A stretch of DNA of 64,000 bases, taken from contig NADL03000095.1 in the NCBI GenBank assembly GCA_002205965.3, positions 62,001 through 126,000 on the forward strand, read 5' to 3'. Positions 46,600 to 57,699 of this stretch are shown here, in pieces. Origin of the DNA: Kappaphycus alvarezii (Eukaryota > Rhodophyta > Florideophyceae > Gigartinales > Solieriaceae). Under the pieces are notes generated by a model, which made no database searches, had not been told where the DNA came from, and saw nothing but the letters and a program-made list of their open reading frames with translations. A program made the translations under genes and the position numbers. How positions within the stretch are numbered: position 1 is the first letter of the stretch; each line of letters starts with the position of its first letter.

Positions 46600-49150
46600 T
46601 TAAGTTTCGAAAATCCTTGTATCAGCTGATCGAACTTACACGGACCAAGCTACTCAGAAACGCACTTTTGAGACACTCATTCTTCCCGCGCTTGGGACAT
46701 GACAAAAATTCCGCCCAGGAATGCTAAGGACCATCGCGTCGTTCATAAGATGAATCTTTGAATGAAAATCAGGCCTAGGCTGACGTCGATGAAGGTTCCG
46801 CGAATTCTCTGCAGCAGCATGGTATTGAAGACAGTCGCAAGGCCAACTACGACCAGAAAATAATCAACGACACTATTTTCTCTCGTGAGCTTTCCATAGG
46901 CATCGAAGAAACTCTCCGCATGTATGGCATCTGTGCCAGGCAGCACGACTTTCCCGAACGCAAAAAGAAGATTTCCTTGTTTAGGTCTTCTTAGGCCCAG
47001 CCCGAATGTTTTTTCCTGGACTACTGCTTTGATCGCGACGTCAGGTCTCCCTACGACATGGATCTCATCATGAACTAAGAAGTAGTTCTTGGTCTTGTCA
47101 ACAGGGAAGGCTGGGTTTCAGCAATCTGTACCGCGGCGTGTCTCTGTAACAGGATGTCCCTATTGGGGCAACTCTCACATCCAGAACTGCAGCTTTGGCA
47201 TGTTCTGCAGAGATATGGAAGCGGCGATCGCCGGCTGCAAGTCAAAGGAACTTTAGAAACCCTAACTTTGCGCAGTTTCATGGCTGAAAATGAAATATCA
47301 GATGTGTCAACAGGTCTCGAAAAGCTTGTAGAGTATATTAGTGTCTCAGCCCCGCAGTGCCCTGGCAACATCCGTTCGGACGCCCACAAGATCGATTACC
47401 TCAGAAAAGCGGTCACAAAATTTAATGAATGCTCCTAGATGCTTATCCAAAGCATCACTGCACACAATTACACGCTCACTAAGTTTGACACTTACCTTCA
47501 TGAATACATCCAACAGTTTCCGCAAATCAAGTCTATGAAAATGGGAAGCTCTACTCCTGACTTTAATAACATCAATGATTAGCCAGCAGGCAGAGCCAAA
47601 ATGCCCTACGACAGAAATGAACTGCAGTTTGGACGAAAAGGTCATGGGAGGCACCCGTTCTCAGGTTTGAGAACGGAAAAACATCTTCACGATACGAATG
47701 TCTTCTCCGAGCACACGCTAAGGGTCTTTGCGTGAAATGAAATCACAATTAGCAACCTGGCCATCGCTGCTCAAAATCAGATGTGATTTGGAATGCCCGC
47801 TCACGCATAGAGAGCTGTGAGAAACCCACCATGTACTTACAGACTTCACAAATGGTGAGGATGACGCGTAAGCTGAGAAGGTTCCTCAATTCCAAGGCGA
47901 TAAACAAGAAACCGTATCTCTTTTGAACGAGTTCAATCCCCATTTCGCAACTTCTTCCACTCGATCCGAACGAATAAACGATCATCGAGATGACATGGAT
48001 TCCACTGCACACGTCTCTATGTACGACACTTTCGATGATATTGAGCACTAATTGAATATTAAGAGGATTTTATGTGGTCTCTACCGCCCTGAAAATCCTT
48101 CATTACAAGATTTCCGCTGGACGGCGAAATTTGACCCATACTCCTCTGCGTCGCCCATCCGTGCTTTCATTTTGTATTTTTCCCCCTTTCTGCTGGTCGA
48201 TGTCACGAATCTAGACCTTTTAAGATCACTGCGGACCACCAGTGCAGATCCCTGGTCTTACAGAAAGTCATTTAGCTGTGAGATTTCGTTTGGCTCTGGA
48301 TGACATTTAAAAGACAAGTATTCTGAAAACCGACCAAATTTGAGTTGACGAGGGCAGAAAGTGTGTGCGTTAGACATATCCACCGCTTTTGTACCGTTAA
48401 GGCTCCCAGAATCGCATGGCACCACAATTTCATGTGTGCGATAAAATTTATGAAAATTTTCGGATTTTCCTGAAATTTTACCGAAGATATGCTGGACGAA
48501 AATTCCAAAAAAATCCTGCATGTACACACCTGACGAAAAATGCTCTATTTTTTGTACGCCCAATGAGTTTGTACGAGTGACAGAGTTTTATTACAGTAGA
48601 TTCTTTCACTACCTACTCACAGTGTTTACTCGCCGCATCCTCCGCCGCTGTAGGGGCTCCTTTGGTTTTTGGAAAGCACATTGCTGTGTCAAAATTCGTG
48701 AACATCATGGCAATAAATTGTGAGCAGTATCTTGAGCCACAAATTATTAGACAGCTACAGTACGGATGCTGGCATTGGAGGAAAGACGGCAATCTCGATA
48801 CTGTTTGGATTGTTTTAATCAAAATATTTTCTTTTAGTACTAGTTTAAGGTATTATGCAAATTAGAGCTGTCGATACAAACCCCTGTCTAAAGCTCCAGC
48901 CTGACTGGGGCATCAACAACCATTTAAAGATTCGATTACGTGGTTTCCGGCAAGAACCCACACCTGGTATATCGACATAGGTTTGTCAATGTTGCGATTT
49001 CTTCTAATCCGAAAGAAGGTCAAAATATCTATTATATTTGCCTTCTTGTCCGATTGCGAACAGGGTGTAACATTCTGTGTTACTCTAATCCTTTGGAAAA
49101 AAGCCCCGTGCCCATGAAAATGGCCTCCAGGGCGACTGCTAGACATTAAC
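46600..49150 (+). mobile_element. LTR retrotransposon fossil, gag-like region (right copy)
   Basis: Read on the plus strand, Gag-like pieces appear in order: a helical segment with IFSRELSIGIEETLRMYGI near 46,870-46,930, then at 47,154 MSLLGQLSHPELQL, a long stretch with SDVSTGLEKLV, and HKIDYLRKAV near 47,390. That last patch matches the left arm's minus strand. Sequence after 48,361 continues without a left counterpart in the window and may be the start of protease or pol, but I see no clear motif there. The element is old and broken at several points. Confidence 0.6.
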
Positions 49151-50198
49151 GCCTTCTATCGATGTCATTGGGAAAGGGGAGAAAAGGAGTGGCCGCGATT
49201 CTTCTGACACCCCGCCAACATCGAACAAAATAGGTCACGGGCAGTACATCAAGCCTCACCCTGGGACCACGATTGGAAGTGCAGAAATTGAGCATAGTCC
49301 TTTAGAGCCTTTGACTTGCATGCTACCGATCTTGCGAAGTTTCATCGCGAATAATTCCACCGAACTCTTCGAAATTGAAGCTCTCTAGGCCAGCCGGAAA
49401 CGAAGAATCGGAGTTAGATTCATCGATGAAAAGGACCTAGGACTACAGCGATAAGAAACGTGAGCCTGCAACCACTTAAAGATTTCAGAGGTATTCCAAC
49501 AACTTCCTTCGTATTTAGTTGGGATAACCGTTTCATTTATTAAAAAAGGTGATTGCATTGAAAATAGTCAAAGTTTTATGAAAGTGAACCGTTCTGGTCG
49601 AACATTGTCTAGACTCTACACAAAGTACAAATAATGTTCCCTCGAATGCCGCTTAGATTACGTTCCGGCTGAGAATACACAGAGGGCTCATTTTTATAGT
49701 TCTTCAAGTTGCTTGAACTCACCACGGTTTTTTCAGCTCGGCCTGAGTTTTCTATTTTTTTAAATATACTTTTCTCGCTACCTACACTTTACGACGCGTT
49801 GCTATCCGACGAGCTGATCGTACAGTTCGAGCACCGCGTATGCGTAAAGGTAGTAACGCGGCGACAAAGACCGTGTAGCCTACAGTAGATGCACCCGGAA
49901 ATTGCCAAATTGCCATTTCGTCAATTTTACAGCAAACTACAAAGCTGAAAATCTGCGTCATGAAATCCAAGTACAAAAAGTATTTTCATAACTGAATGCC
50001 CGATGAATGGCGCCTCTCGGCAGATGGCTCCATTTGCAGTCTACGAAGTCTGTGGTGGCCTTGAAAATTACTGGAAAACAATATTCGGTCAATTTTCGTA
50101 ATTGGCTCCTTCGCTCGGAAACTTCAGAGCATAAAGCGTAACAATAATTGTAATATTCTTTAAATTTCTTTATTTTTGATTTTTTGTACGTGATATTT
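49150..50198. other. No recognisable gene
   Basis: About 1 kb lie between the gag fossil and the truncated Gypsy element. A segment at 49,900-49,935 resembles 16,540-16,575 in the same orientation, pointing to a small dispersed repeat. Nothing else stands out. Confidence 0.4.
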
Positions 50199-52069
50199 CT
50201 ATTTTGTCATGAAATGAGATGTAAAGTACCGTACATTCATGCCGATTTCGTTCAAAGTCATCCATGGCTTCTTTATGCGAACAGTTGGTGGCTTAGTGCG
50301 ATTCACAGTGTCACAGTGCTCTTTAACATCCAATCCAAGTATCATCGAAGAATTAAATTCCACGATGTCAAAGGGTAGTGCTGTTGGACGGCCATGAATT
50401 TCATTGATAACTAATGTCCATGTAGCAATAATGGGTTTTGCATTTGCAACAACATCCCCCCCATCCATGGAAGTAGTGCTTGTGTGGAGGTCCAAGGTCG
50501 AGGGAATATCCAAGTTCATTGCATAGCGCAGTAGCATTATTGATACCACTATTTGATGTTGTGCTCCTTCATCAAGTATAGGGCTGAGATCCTCTGGGAG
50601 CTTGCTGGACCTCAACGCCGAAAAAGCGACTGCTTTACGGAATCAGCTCTATCTATCCTTGCTTCTATGTTCTCTGGCGGGTCATCAGTGGCTTTAGATA
50701 TATTTATGTTGGCATTTTTAGCCTTTCTGCGTCGGCGTAGAGTTTCCTCCCGGCATTCCTTGCGGTCTTTGTACCAGTGACCAAGCTCTCCGCATGCATG
50801 GCATGGTTTTTCCTCCTTGAGTTTCTTCAGAAACCCTTCCCGGCTTGGCTGCTGTGCAACGGCACGTTTTCTCAGGTGTGAGCGACCCGTTGGATCCACT
50901 TGCATACTGTTGTTGACCGCTGCTCGTCATAGACATGAGAAATTGGTGCAGCAGCTGCATCCAACGTAAAAATTGGAGAGGTTTAACTTCGTCCTTGCTT
51001 GTGCTGCTGAATCACTCTTTTGGTCCTTGCTAGAATAAAATTCTCTGTAGACGAGCCTTCCAAAGTGTTGATCAGGGTATCCAATTCCGAGTCAGATAAC
51101 ATTAGCCAAGCTGCGCTTGCTTATTACAGTAAGGGTATCGGCCGTTAATTGGAATATAAAAGATTTCATGGCATCAGCTGTCAGGCGCGCGTTGCAGAGC
51201 ATGAGAGTATTTCAAACTGCCTTGTAAACGATTCTTGAATTCCAGAAGCATGATTTTATACTTTGTAACTGCTCCTTGAACATGCTGCAAAGAGGAAACC
51301 TTTTCGCCATTCTTTCTTTCACAATTGTGAACTGCTGCAAGTTCTAGTTCTCTCTTAACGATTTCTGTAGGAGAATTTGTGGTGATTGTCTTTATTATGG
51401 ACTCGATCATGTGTCCATTCTTTCCATCATTCTCATCAAAGTCCAGTGAAAGATGTCCCGCAACTTCAGCTTCCCTTAATAATTCCTTTGCTGTGGCATA
51501 TTAGCGAAAGTAGATACGCCATCCCGCTCCACGACAGAAAGCCTTAAACTTTTTATGAACTTCTGCAAACGTGGAAATCATCTTCATCCATGTACGTAAA
51601 GACTGGAGGTAATCCACTTTCGACAAGACATTTGTGATGAACTTTGGGGCATCATTAATACTTCCACTAGATTCTGCAGAGCATTCGCCCTCTGGGCCCA
51701 TAACTTTGAGACGACTGAAGCTGTCGCTCATGATTACACAGGGCGAAGTGTTCTGTGTAGATGTACAAGCGTGGATGTGATTCAGGACAAAATTCCTGCG
51801 CGTTCCAGATCTGGCTTCTCCGCGTTTGTTTACTCTTTGGGGTCTCGCTATTTGCCTTTTTATACCCTTGCTTCCGATTCCGTTCGCTTTGGACACGCTT
51901 GGGTTGCATTCTCTCTTTTTTTGACCTTTCGCGGTCATCGCACACACGGTGGCGCTGACAATTGCATTTGCCGTGTTAGTAATGCCGTATTGCTACAGGC
52001 GATATTACCGCTCGTTTGACGTTGCGTACACTGGGTTCACATTGGTCTTGGAGTGGTTAGCATCTCACA
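50199..52069 (-). mobile_element. Gypsy-type LTR retrotransposon fossil: 5' LTR, gag, zinc knuckle, protease
   Basis: Reading leftward, a 5' LTR (52,069-51,707) is followed by Gag-like helical frames (51,710-51,174). A CCHC zinc knuckle, CHACGELGHWYKDRKEC, lies near 50,810-50,760. A protease-like segment (50,615-50,199) has ILDEGAQHQIVVS as active-site region and SSMILGLDVKEHCD as the second conserved block of retropepsins. Just after the LTR, TGGGCCCAGAGG could be the primer-binding site. Reverse transcriptase onward is absent. It is broken in several places. The LTR matches that at 18,663-19,027, so this 5' half and that 3' half are one family. Confidence 0.8.
51707..52069 (-). repeat. Gypsy-family LTR (5' copy)
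   Basis: The LTR is 363 bp on the minus strand from TGTGAGATGCTAAC to a CA near 51,707, with a TATAAAAA box, and matches 18,663-19,027. The good match to a 3' LTR elsewhere fixes its ends to within a few bases. Confidence 0.75.
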
Positions 52070-52689
52070 ACAGGGGTAAAGGGGTGTTTCCTTGAATGTG
52101 TAAATTGGGTCCATGCTTAGAATGCCTAAAACAAGGGTACTGCAATAACCTTGGTAAATCCAATCCTACTCAATCCTAAGTTACTCGTCACCGTTCTCCT
52201 TCTCACATCCCTCCTCTCCCTCTGCGTCAGCAATGTCATCATCGATGTCATTACCTTCTTCAGAGTTCAAATCGTTCCAATCCATCTAACTTACCGGCAC
52301 CCACAACCGCTCGGTTCGGCACGGTCCCCAAAGTTCCAATCCCGTTCCCTTCTCGGTGCTCGTACTGGCCCCACTCTCTCGCCAAGTTGACGCCGACCCA
52401 TAGACGCCTTGGGGTTTGTTTGAAATAACAGCGGCTTCCGAAGATTCGGAAGATTGGAGCTGCTCGCCACTAGAAGGTGGGGAGCTTGGGGTTTTCGGTT
52501 GTTGCACCGGGATAGTAGAGGGCCTTTCTTTTGGGGAACAGATGGCGCCAGTTCTGGCAGTTCTGGCACCGAGACGTAAGTGCGCGATCCGCAAGACGCG
52601 CGAAGGCACGAGTGCCCGGCGCCCGGTTAAAGGGGAGGCTTACTGCGAGTAATGGAAAGGTTGGGGAGTCCTCTGTACTTGTAATCACA

Positions 52690-52930
52690 ACAGTACAGTA
52701 CTGTACAGTACAGGATGTAAACGTTTCGAAAACTTAAAGCTGTATGCTGTGGAATCGCTAGAGCGTGCATCGCCCTTGGGTATTGCATACATACAGTACT
52801 GTACTGTACGTACTATACTCATGTACAGTACTGTACAGTAGAGTATCGTCCTCCCTGTGGTATCAATCATCGAGATATAACTGTAAATACCCGGTTATAC
52901 TATACTGTACAGTACTGTACTGTATGTTCC
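52690..52930. repeat. Dense GTAC-palindrome cluster
   Basis: Three groups of overlapping TACTGTACAGTAC-type palindromes lie at 52,691-52,713, 52,793-52,840 and 52,902-52,924, with further copies at 53,500-53,520, 54,088-54,112, 54,318-54,335 and 56,955-56,970. Each group can fold on itself. They surround the kinase gene. Apart from them, 52,100-54,330 holds no gene I can support, though several short frames overlap there. Confidence 0.75.
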
Positions 52931-53210
52931 CAAATCCAGGAATGTGCTCGTGTGATGAACATTTTATTTACTCCCGACGAAGAGCAATCTAGGGCTATGT
53001 TGTCGGGGAAAACTAAGATGGTAACCATAGCGTTTTCGGTGCGGGGTCGAGTGTAATTCATGAGATCGGTCGGGTCCATGGACAGACCCAACAAAAAACC
53101 TAGTAGGAAAAAAAACAGGCCTTTGACTCGATGTCGATCCTCCTCGTCTACTGCTGTTCTTCGCGGAATTCTTAGAGTGTGAGGTAGTCCTAGAGTCGGT
53201 GCTTGAGCTT

Positions 53211-53284
53211 GTGTTTGGTCTTGTCCGTTCCTGCTTTGCTTGAGTTAGTTTTTGATCTTTTCCGTTCTTGCCTTGCTTGAGGTC
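53211..53284. repeat. 37-bp tandem duplication
   Basis: Two adjacent 37-base units (53,211-53,247 and 53,248-53,284), each containing a TCCGTTC(C/T)TG-CTTGCTTGAG-type sequence, differ at about eight positions. It has no coding role I can see. Confidence 0.7.
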
Positions 53285-54480
53285 GTGCTTCTGCGTTCGT
53301 GGATGAGTTTTACGCCTTCCCAGGGCTGTTGGCTACAATGATGTCATCTTCTGGATCTGAGGGTGCACAAATCTGTACTGTCCAATAAAATGTTTTGTTG
53401 TTGTTTAATGTATTCAATTATTAGTTTCAATTCGTGGATTGATTGGGTGGACGAAAATTGGTCGTTATCACACAAGTATACTGTATACATGCGCAATTTA
53501 GTGTACTGCACTGTACCGTGTGAGAAAAACAAAACGCATTTATTTTTGGGGACATGCAACAAGCACTGTACTGTTGGTGGTCGGCACGTGGCCAAGTTTC
53601 ATTGGTATAGTAGTTGTGAGGGAGCGACATTGGTAGGTTGGGAATAGCGGGGAAATGGATTGGATGCTGGGCAATCCATTTGCACAGTATGCCAAAGAGG
53701 GGTCCATTCTTTGTGTTGTTTCGATTCCCCGTTTCAGTTGTGGTAGAAAACAAAACGGCTTTATTTCCATTTTTTGAATTACTGGATCATCTCGTTCAAT
53801 CACCGAAATGAAAAGCTGGAAAGAGAGGAATGGGGCAAATCACTGTAAGATGAAATAAATTTCGACACGGTTTACAGGATAAAAGATAAAGTTCAAAAAC
53901 CTAGCCAGGTTAAGGGTCAGCATGCGGTAGGTCGCGCTCGCGTTTGTTTGAAATTCGGGAATTTTGAAAAATGAGGCATGGAACTTGTCAAGTGCAGGAC
54001 GTGCCCGTTGGCGGCAAGCTTTAAATTTATGTGTCAAAAGCTGTGAAAATGCTACTGTAGACAATTGATTCGTGTGTACAGTAATGACACTCGGTACTGT
54101 ACTGTACTGTACACGAACAGGAACAGGGCAGGGATTATGCGCAACGTGTCTGAGAAAGGGCAAGAGGCAAGAGACACCGAATGCGCAGTGAAGCGAAAGG
54201 GTAATAGGTTGTGGATGGTGTAGGATGACGTTCAACGTCGGAAGTAGAATTTAATTGGTGACTTTGGATTTGCGCTATTTGGTTGGCTGGTTGATCGAGT
54301 GCATTGTCAATAAACGTACAGTATACAGTGTACAATGATATTGTACGTCTGTACAACTAAATTTAACCTAGTTTATCCATGTCTTTGCTATTTTTATTGT
54401 TTTTTTGTTTTTTTTCCAACCGTTGTCAACCATTTCAATTTCTATCCATTTCCCACAGCACAAGAGTTGTTGCACATACA

Positions 54481-54870
54481 ATGCACTGCCCGTCCCTGCC
54501 TGCCTATGCCTACATTTCAGCTTGGACTTTCAAACGAAACGGCCCGTCATACGAGCACACCTTCGCAACTCGACGTTTCGTTTCAAAGCCCGAATCTTCA
54601 CCACTTTTGTTTGCACGTTCAGCCCAAGCCTGCAACCCGCATCACTGCGATTTTCTGCCGTCCCCTCCCTCATCCAAACCACCAACCAACTTCTCTGCAA
54701 CCACCGCACCCTCCCCCTACTTCTTCCGCGCCAACCCCTCACCAACCCCCGCCCTTCAACCCGTCCCCAAACACTCTCAACTCCAACCTTCAACCTTCAA
54801 CCGCCGCAAACCCACCCAACAACCCCCGTCCCACCCTCCATCCTTCCACAACTCGCCCACTTACACTCCC
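54481..54870 (+). other. C-rich, proline-rich leader upstream of kinase
   Basis: From about 54,640 to 54,870 the plus strand is C-rich with few G, which keeps all three frames open. In the frame of the kinase start it would encode a Pro/Ser/Thr-rich, disordered tail beginning at an ATG at 54,481. Both possibilities stand: a disordered N-terminal extension of the kinase, or a C-rich 5' untranslated region. I favour the latter because openness in every frame follows from composition alone. Confidence 0.4.
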
Positions 54871-55982
54871 ATGGTCGAGTTGCGCTACGCAGCAGACTCA
54901 AAAGAGTCAGACTGGCTAACCCGCGTTTCCGCCTTAAACACCAGTCTTTTCAGTCGCCGCCCTGACACCACCCGAAGCGTTTGTTTTTCAAACTAAGAGG
55001 CGCCATGTTGGCAGCCCATGCCGACGAATCTTACCCGGAATTGTGGCGCGCCCCCATCAAGGAACTGCAAAAAGTAGACTCAAACAAATTGATTATGACC
55101 GTGCGTTTGGAAAAGGTGGTTCTCGACTTGAAGGCCCCTGACCTTGACACGTACCATCGCTGGGTCGACGCCTTGGGCCGGTCGGCGGGAATTGAGTTTG
55201 AACGCTTTTACAAGAAGGAAAAGACTATGGCAAGGGCCATTTCTCCCAGGTTTATGTCGCCTCGGATCGCAACACTGGTGACAAGTTTGCCGTCAAAGTT
55301 ATTAAGAAGGACAAGAATGACCTGGAAAAGAGTAAGAAGTTTATTCGACGCGAGGTTAAGGTTTTATCTTTGACCGATCACCCGAATTTGGTCAAGGCCG
55401 TAGACTTTTTCAGCTCAGGCGGAAAGCCGCACATTGTTATGGAATACATACCTGACGGTAGCTTGCGCGATCTGATGAGAAAGAAGAAGCGTTTGACAGA
55501 GGCCGAGACGCGTCCCATCTTGCGCGGAATCTTGCAGGGCATCGCTTACTTGCATGAGTTGAATATTGTGCATCGTGATATCAAGCCTGAGAACGTTTTG
55601 ATGTACCGCAAAGACATGCCAAAGATTACCGACTTTGGGTTGTCAACGTTTCGTCATGAGGATAAGAACATTCACTCGTGGTCGGGACGCCCTCTTACGT
55701 AGCCCCAGAGATTATCCGCAATGTTCCGTATGGACCGCCTGCGGATGTATGGTCCTGTGGTATAATGCTTTACTTTATGCTTGCGGGGAGCGCCCGTTTT
55801 CGGGTGATACGAGGGAAGAGATTAAGCGCTCGGTGTTGGCGGGGGAGTTGCATTTTCCTAGTCAGGTGTTTGGTTTATGCTCTCCTGAAATTAAGCATCT
55901 CATCAATCTGATGTTGTCTTATGATCAAAGGAGTCGGATTACGGCGGAGCAAGCGCTACTACATCCGTGGCTACTGCGTTGA
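54871..55982 (+). pseudogene. PH-domain protein kinase (CAMK-like), four frame breaks
   Basis: The best start is ATG at 54,871 (MVELRYAADSKESDWL). A PH domain follows (WLTRV at the front, then LFFKLRGAMLAAHADES, ending DTYHRWVDALGRS), about residues 14-110. A Ser/Thr kinase domain runs to the end: glycine loop HFSQVYVASD, VAIK-type Lys at 55,295, αC Glu at 55,352, HRDIKPEN at 55,571, DFG at 55,630, GTPSYVAPEI near 55,685, and EQALLHPWLLR before TGA. About 370 residues, with no AGC-type C-tail. PH domains bind membrane lipids or proteins, so recruitment to membranes is likely. The frame changes near 54,974, 55,231, 55,680 and 55,793, each time as if one base were missing beside a short purine run, while every key catalytic residue is kept. 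Either a young pseudogene or sequence error. No introns. Confidence 0.85.
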
Positions 55983-57240
55983 TTTAGTCAGACTGAAATT
56001 GATCAAGGTGATTACTAGGCAAGTGTGTAGCGAGAATGGGTTTGGATGGATTCGCAGATATGTACAGAGCGAAAGATTAGTTTATGGTGAAGCCGTTATA
56101 GAGATGGTGGAAGGGGATGGGCTTCCGAACAACCAGATTGGCACGAGGAGCTGCCTTGTGTCATCCGAGAATGGGTGCATAGAATCTTGAGCCAGGTAGT
56201 ATAGAGATGGTAGTATATCTTTTATTTCAACTAATGTCAATAACATGATCTAACGCTCAAGTAAAATCTTTGTAGCAAATCCATATTGAAGAACACTAAT
56301 ATGACCTACTGGCTATCCCCACAAGACGCTTCGGTGGTAATTGGGAGAGGTTTCCTCTCGTTTGGGGAAGATTTTTCTATTAACGCTAAAAGGAGCTTCA
56401 TTCAGCGCACAGAAATGCAGTGAGTGTCAGTAATCATTACCCAGGTAAACTACGTTCGCAAGCAAACTTCATTCCAGAGGGAAATTATGTGTCGTGAGAT
56501 TCGAAAAAGAGAAACTTTATAAGCGTCGCATATTGCAGGCGTCAGTTACTGTTGCCATTGGCGAATAAAGTCGCTGCAGTGTCATGTTGAGAATCACGCG
56601 ATGCTTTGCTGGAATGTCGTTTAGCCATTCACATGAACTACAGTATATCTCCAAGAGTGGATGTGGGCAAATGCAGATAGCCTTCCCAGTAGAAGACGCG
56701 TGCGCTATCATCGGTTTCTCGCTTGGGTTTGCAATCAGTGCGCGGGTATGTTGACTTGAGATTGGTTGAAGGGTAGAAGTGCAGATTTAGCGAAAGGAGG
56801 TCAGGTGTTGCTCAGCAAAAAGTGAAGGGTGGTGGTTGGCTGTTAGCCGATTTGTCAGACCAGTCAGCATACCGCACAGACACAGTATGAACTTGAGATA
56901 TTTACTGTACAAGGCTGGCAGTCGCAGGGTGGCACTCTTGGACAAATCAAATGAAACTACAGTACAGTAGCGAACATGTAACACGAGATCCAGGGAGGTT
57001 CAAGTCCTTTTGAGAGCTGAAATCAGCTCTAGACATGGTACCTTCTCTCCAGCTTCTCTCTTACAGTAAAACAACGCCCTTGCCCCCCTCTCTCAAGTAG
57101 GAAGCAAAATTTTGAGTACCATTGAATGAAAAGTTTACATCAAATGGTTTCAACATTACCGGATAATGAATTGAATCAATTTTTTCGCCCTGTAGGGTAT
57201 CATAGGGTACTCTCGCAATTAATTACAACTTCATAGAACA
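55983..57240. other. Kinase 3' flank, no gene recognised
   Basis: This is intergenic sequence after the kinase stop. Short frames at 55,921-56,190 plus and 56,711-56,517 minus have no recognisable content. A GTAC-palindrome copy lies near 56,955. A TTTTATTTCAACTAATG stretch around 56,219 could be part of the transcript end, but there is no clear polyadenylation signal. Confidence 0.4.
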
Positions 57241-57699
57241 GCTCTGGAATGATGCAGCTTGTCCCCAACTCAACAGTAGTCTTACAGTGTACTTACCGTC
57301 GTACAAAAATCTGTGACAAACTTCACAGACAGTTCCCTGAATTGCGAACGTGTAGCAGCCTACCTCGGTGGACACCACCAAGGTTACCTCCAAGGGCCCA
57401 ATCAAGCCACTCGTACTTTCATGTCCGTATTGGGACAAGGATCCTTGCACCTCGTTGGACATACCCGATGCCCACGGCCCTCGCGAGGTGGACCGAATCT
57501 GGCCTCATTAACTCTGCAGTAGCTCTCTCCACACATCAAAACAGATACGGATCAAGTATCGGATCAACCTGGTGGCGGATCGACCAAAGCTCAAGCCTGC
57601 GATATCAGGAGAATAAAGTTCAAGAGCACCCAACGAACATTTCAACTAGCCTGTCAAGGATGTTACATCGGTGTCTTGCCCCTTTGGCCTGCAGATTAT

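Larger units (their letters stand above)
38030..48361. repeat. Right arm of giant inverted duplication
   Basis: The arm is the reverse complement of the left arm, collinear from 38,030 (with 14,775) to 48,361 (with base 1). It is shorter because it lacks the 4.8-kb block of the left arm and most of 2,130-3,180, but it has gained a solo LTR (43,583-44,580). Since the left partner runs off the window at base 1, the right arm may extend past 48,361, and where it ends cannot be told. Divergence of about 15-25% across most of it marks an old event. Confidence 0.9.

Noticed and set aside
1-48361. The whole palindrome as one giant DNA virus or Polinton-like element with long inverted ends
   Set aside because: No capsid, DNA polymerase B, packaging ATPase or integrase of that kind is visible. 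The arms hold ordinary nested transposons instead.
54335-54996. Three overlapping plus-strand frames of 186-205 codons, proline-rich
   Set aside because: All three frames are open because the sequence is C-rich and poor in stop codons. Only the end of one frame joins the PH domain.
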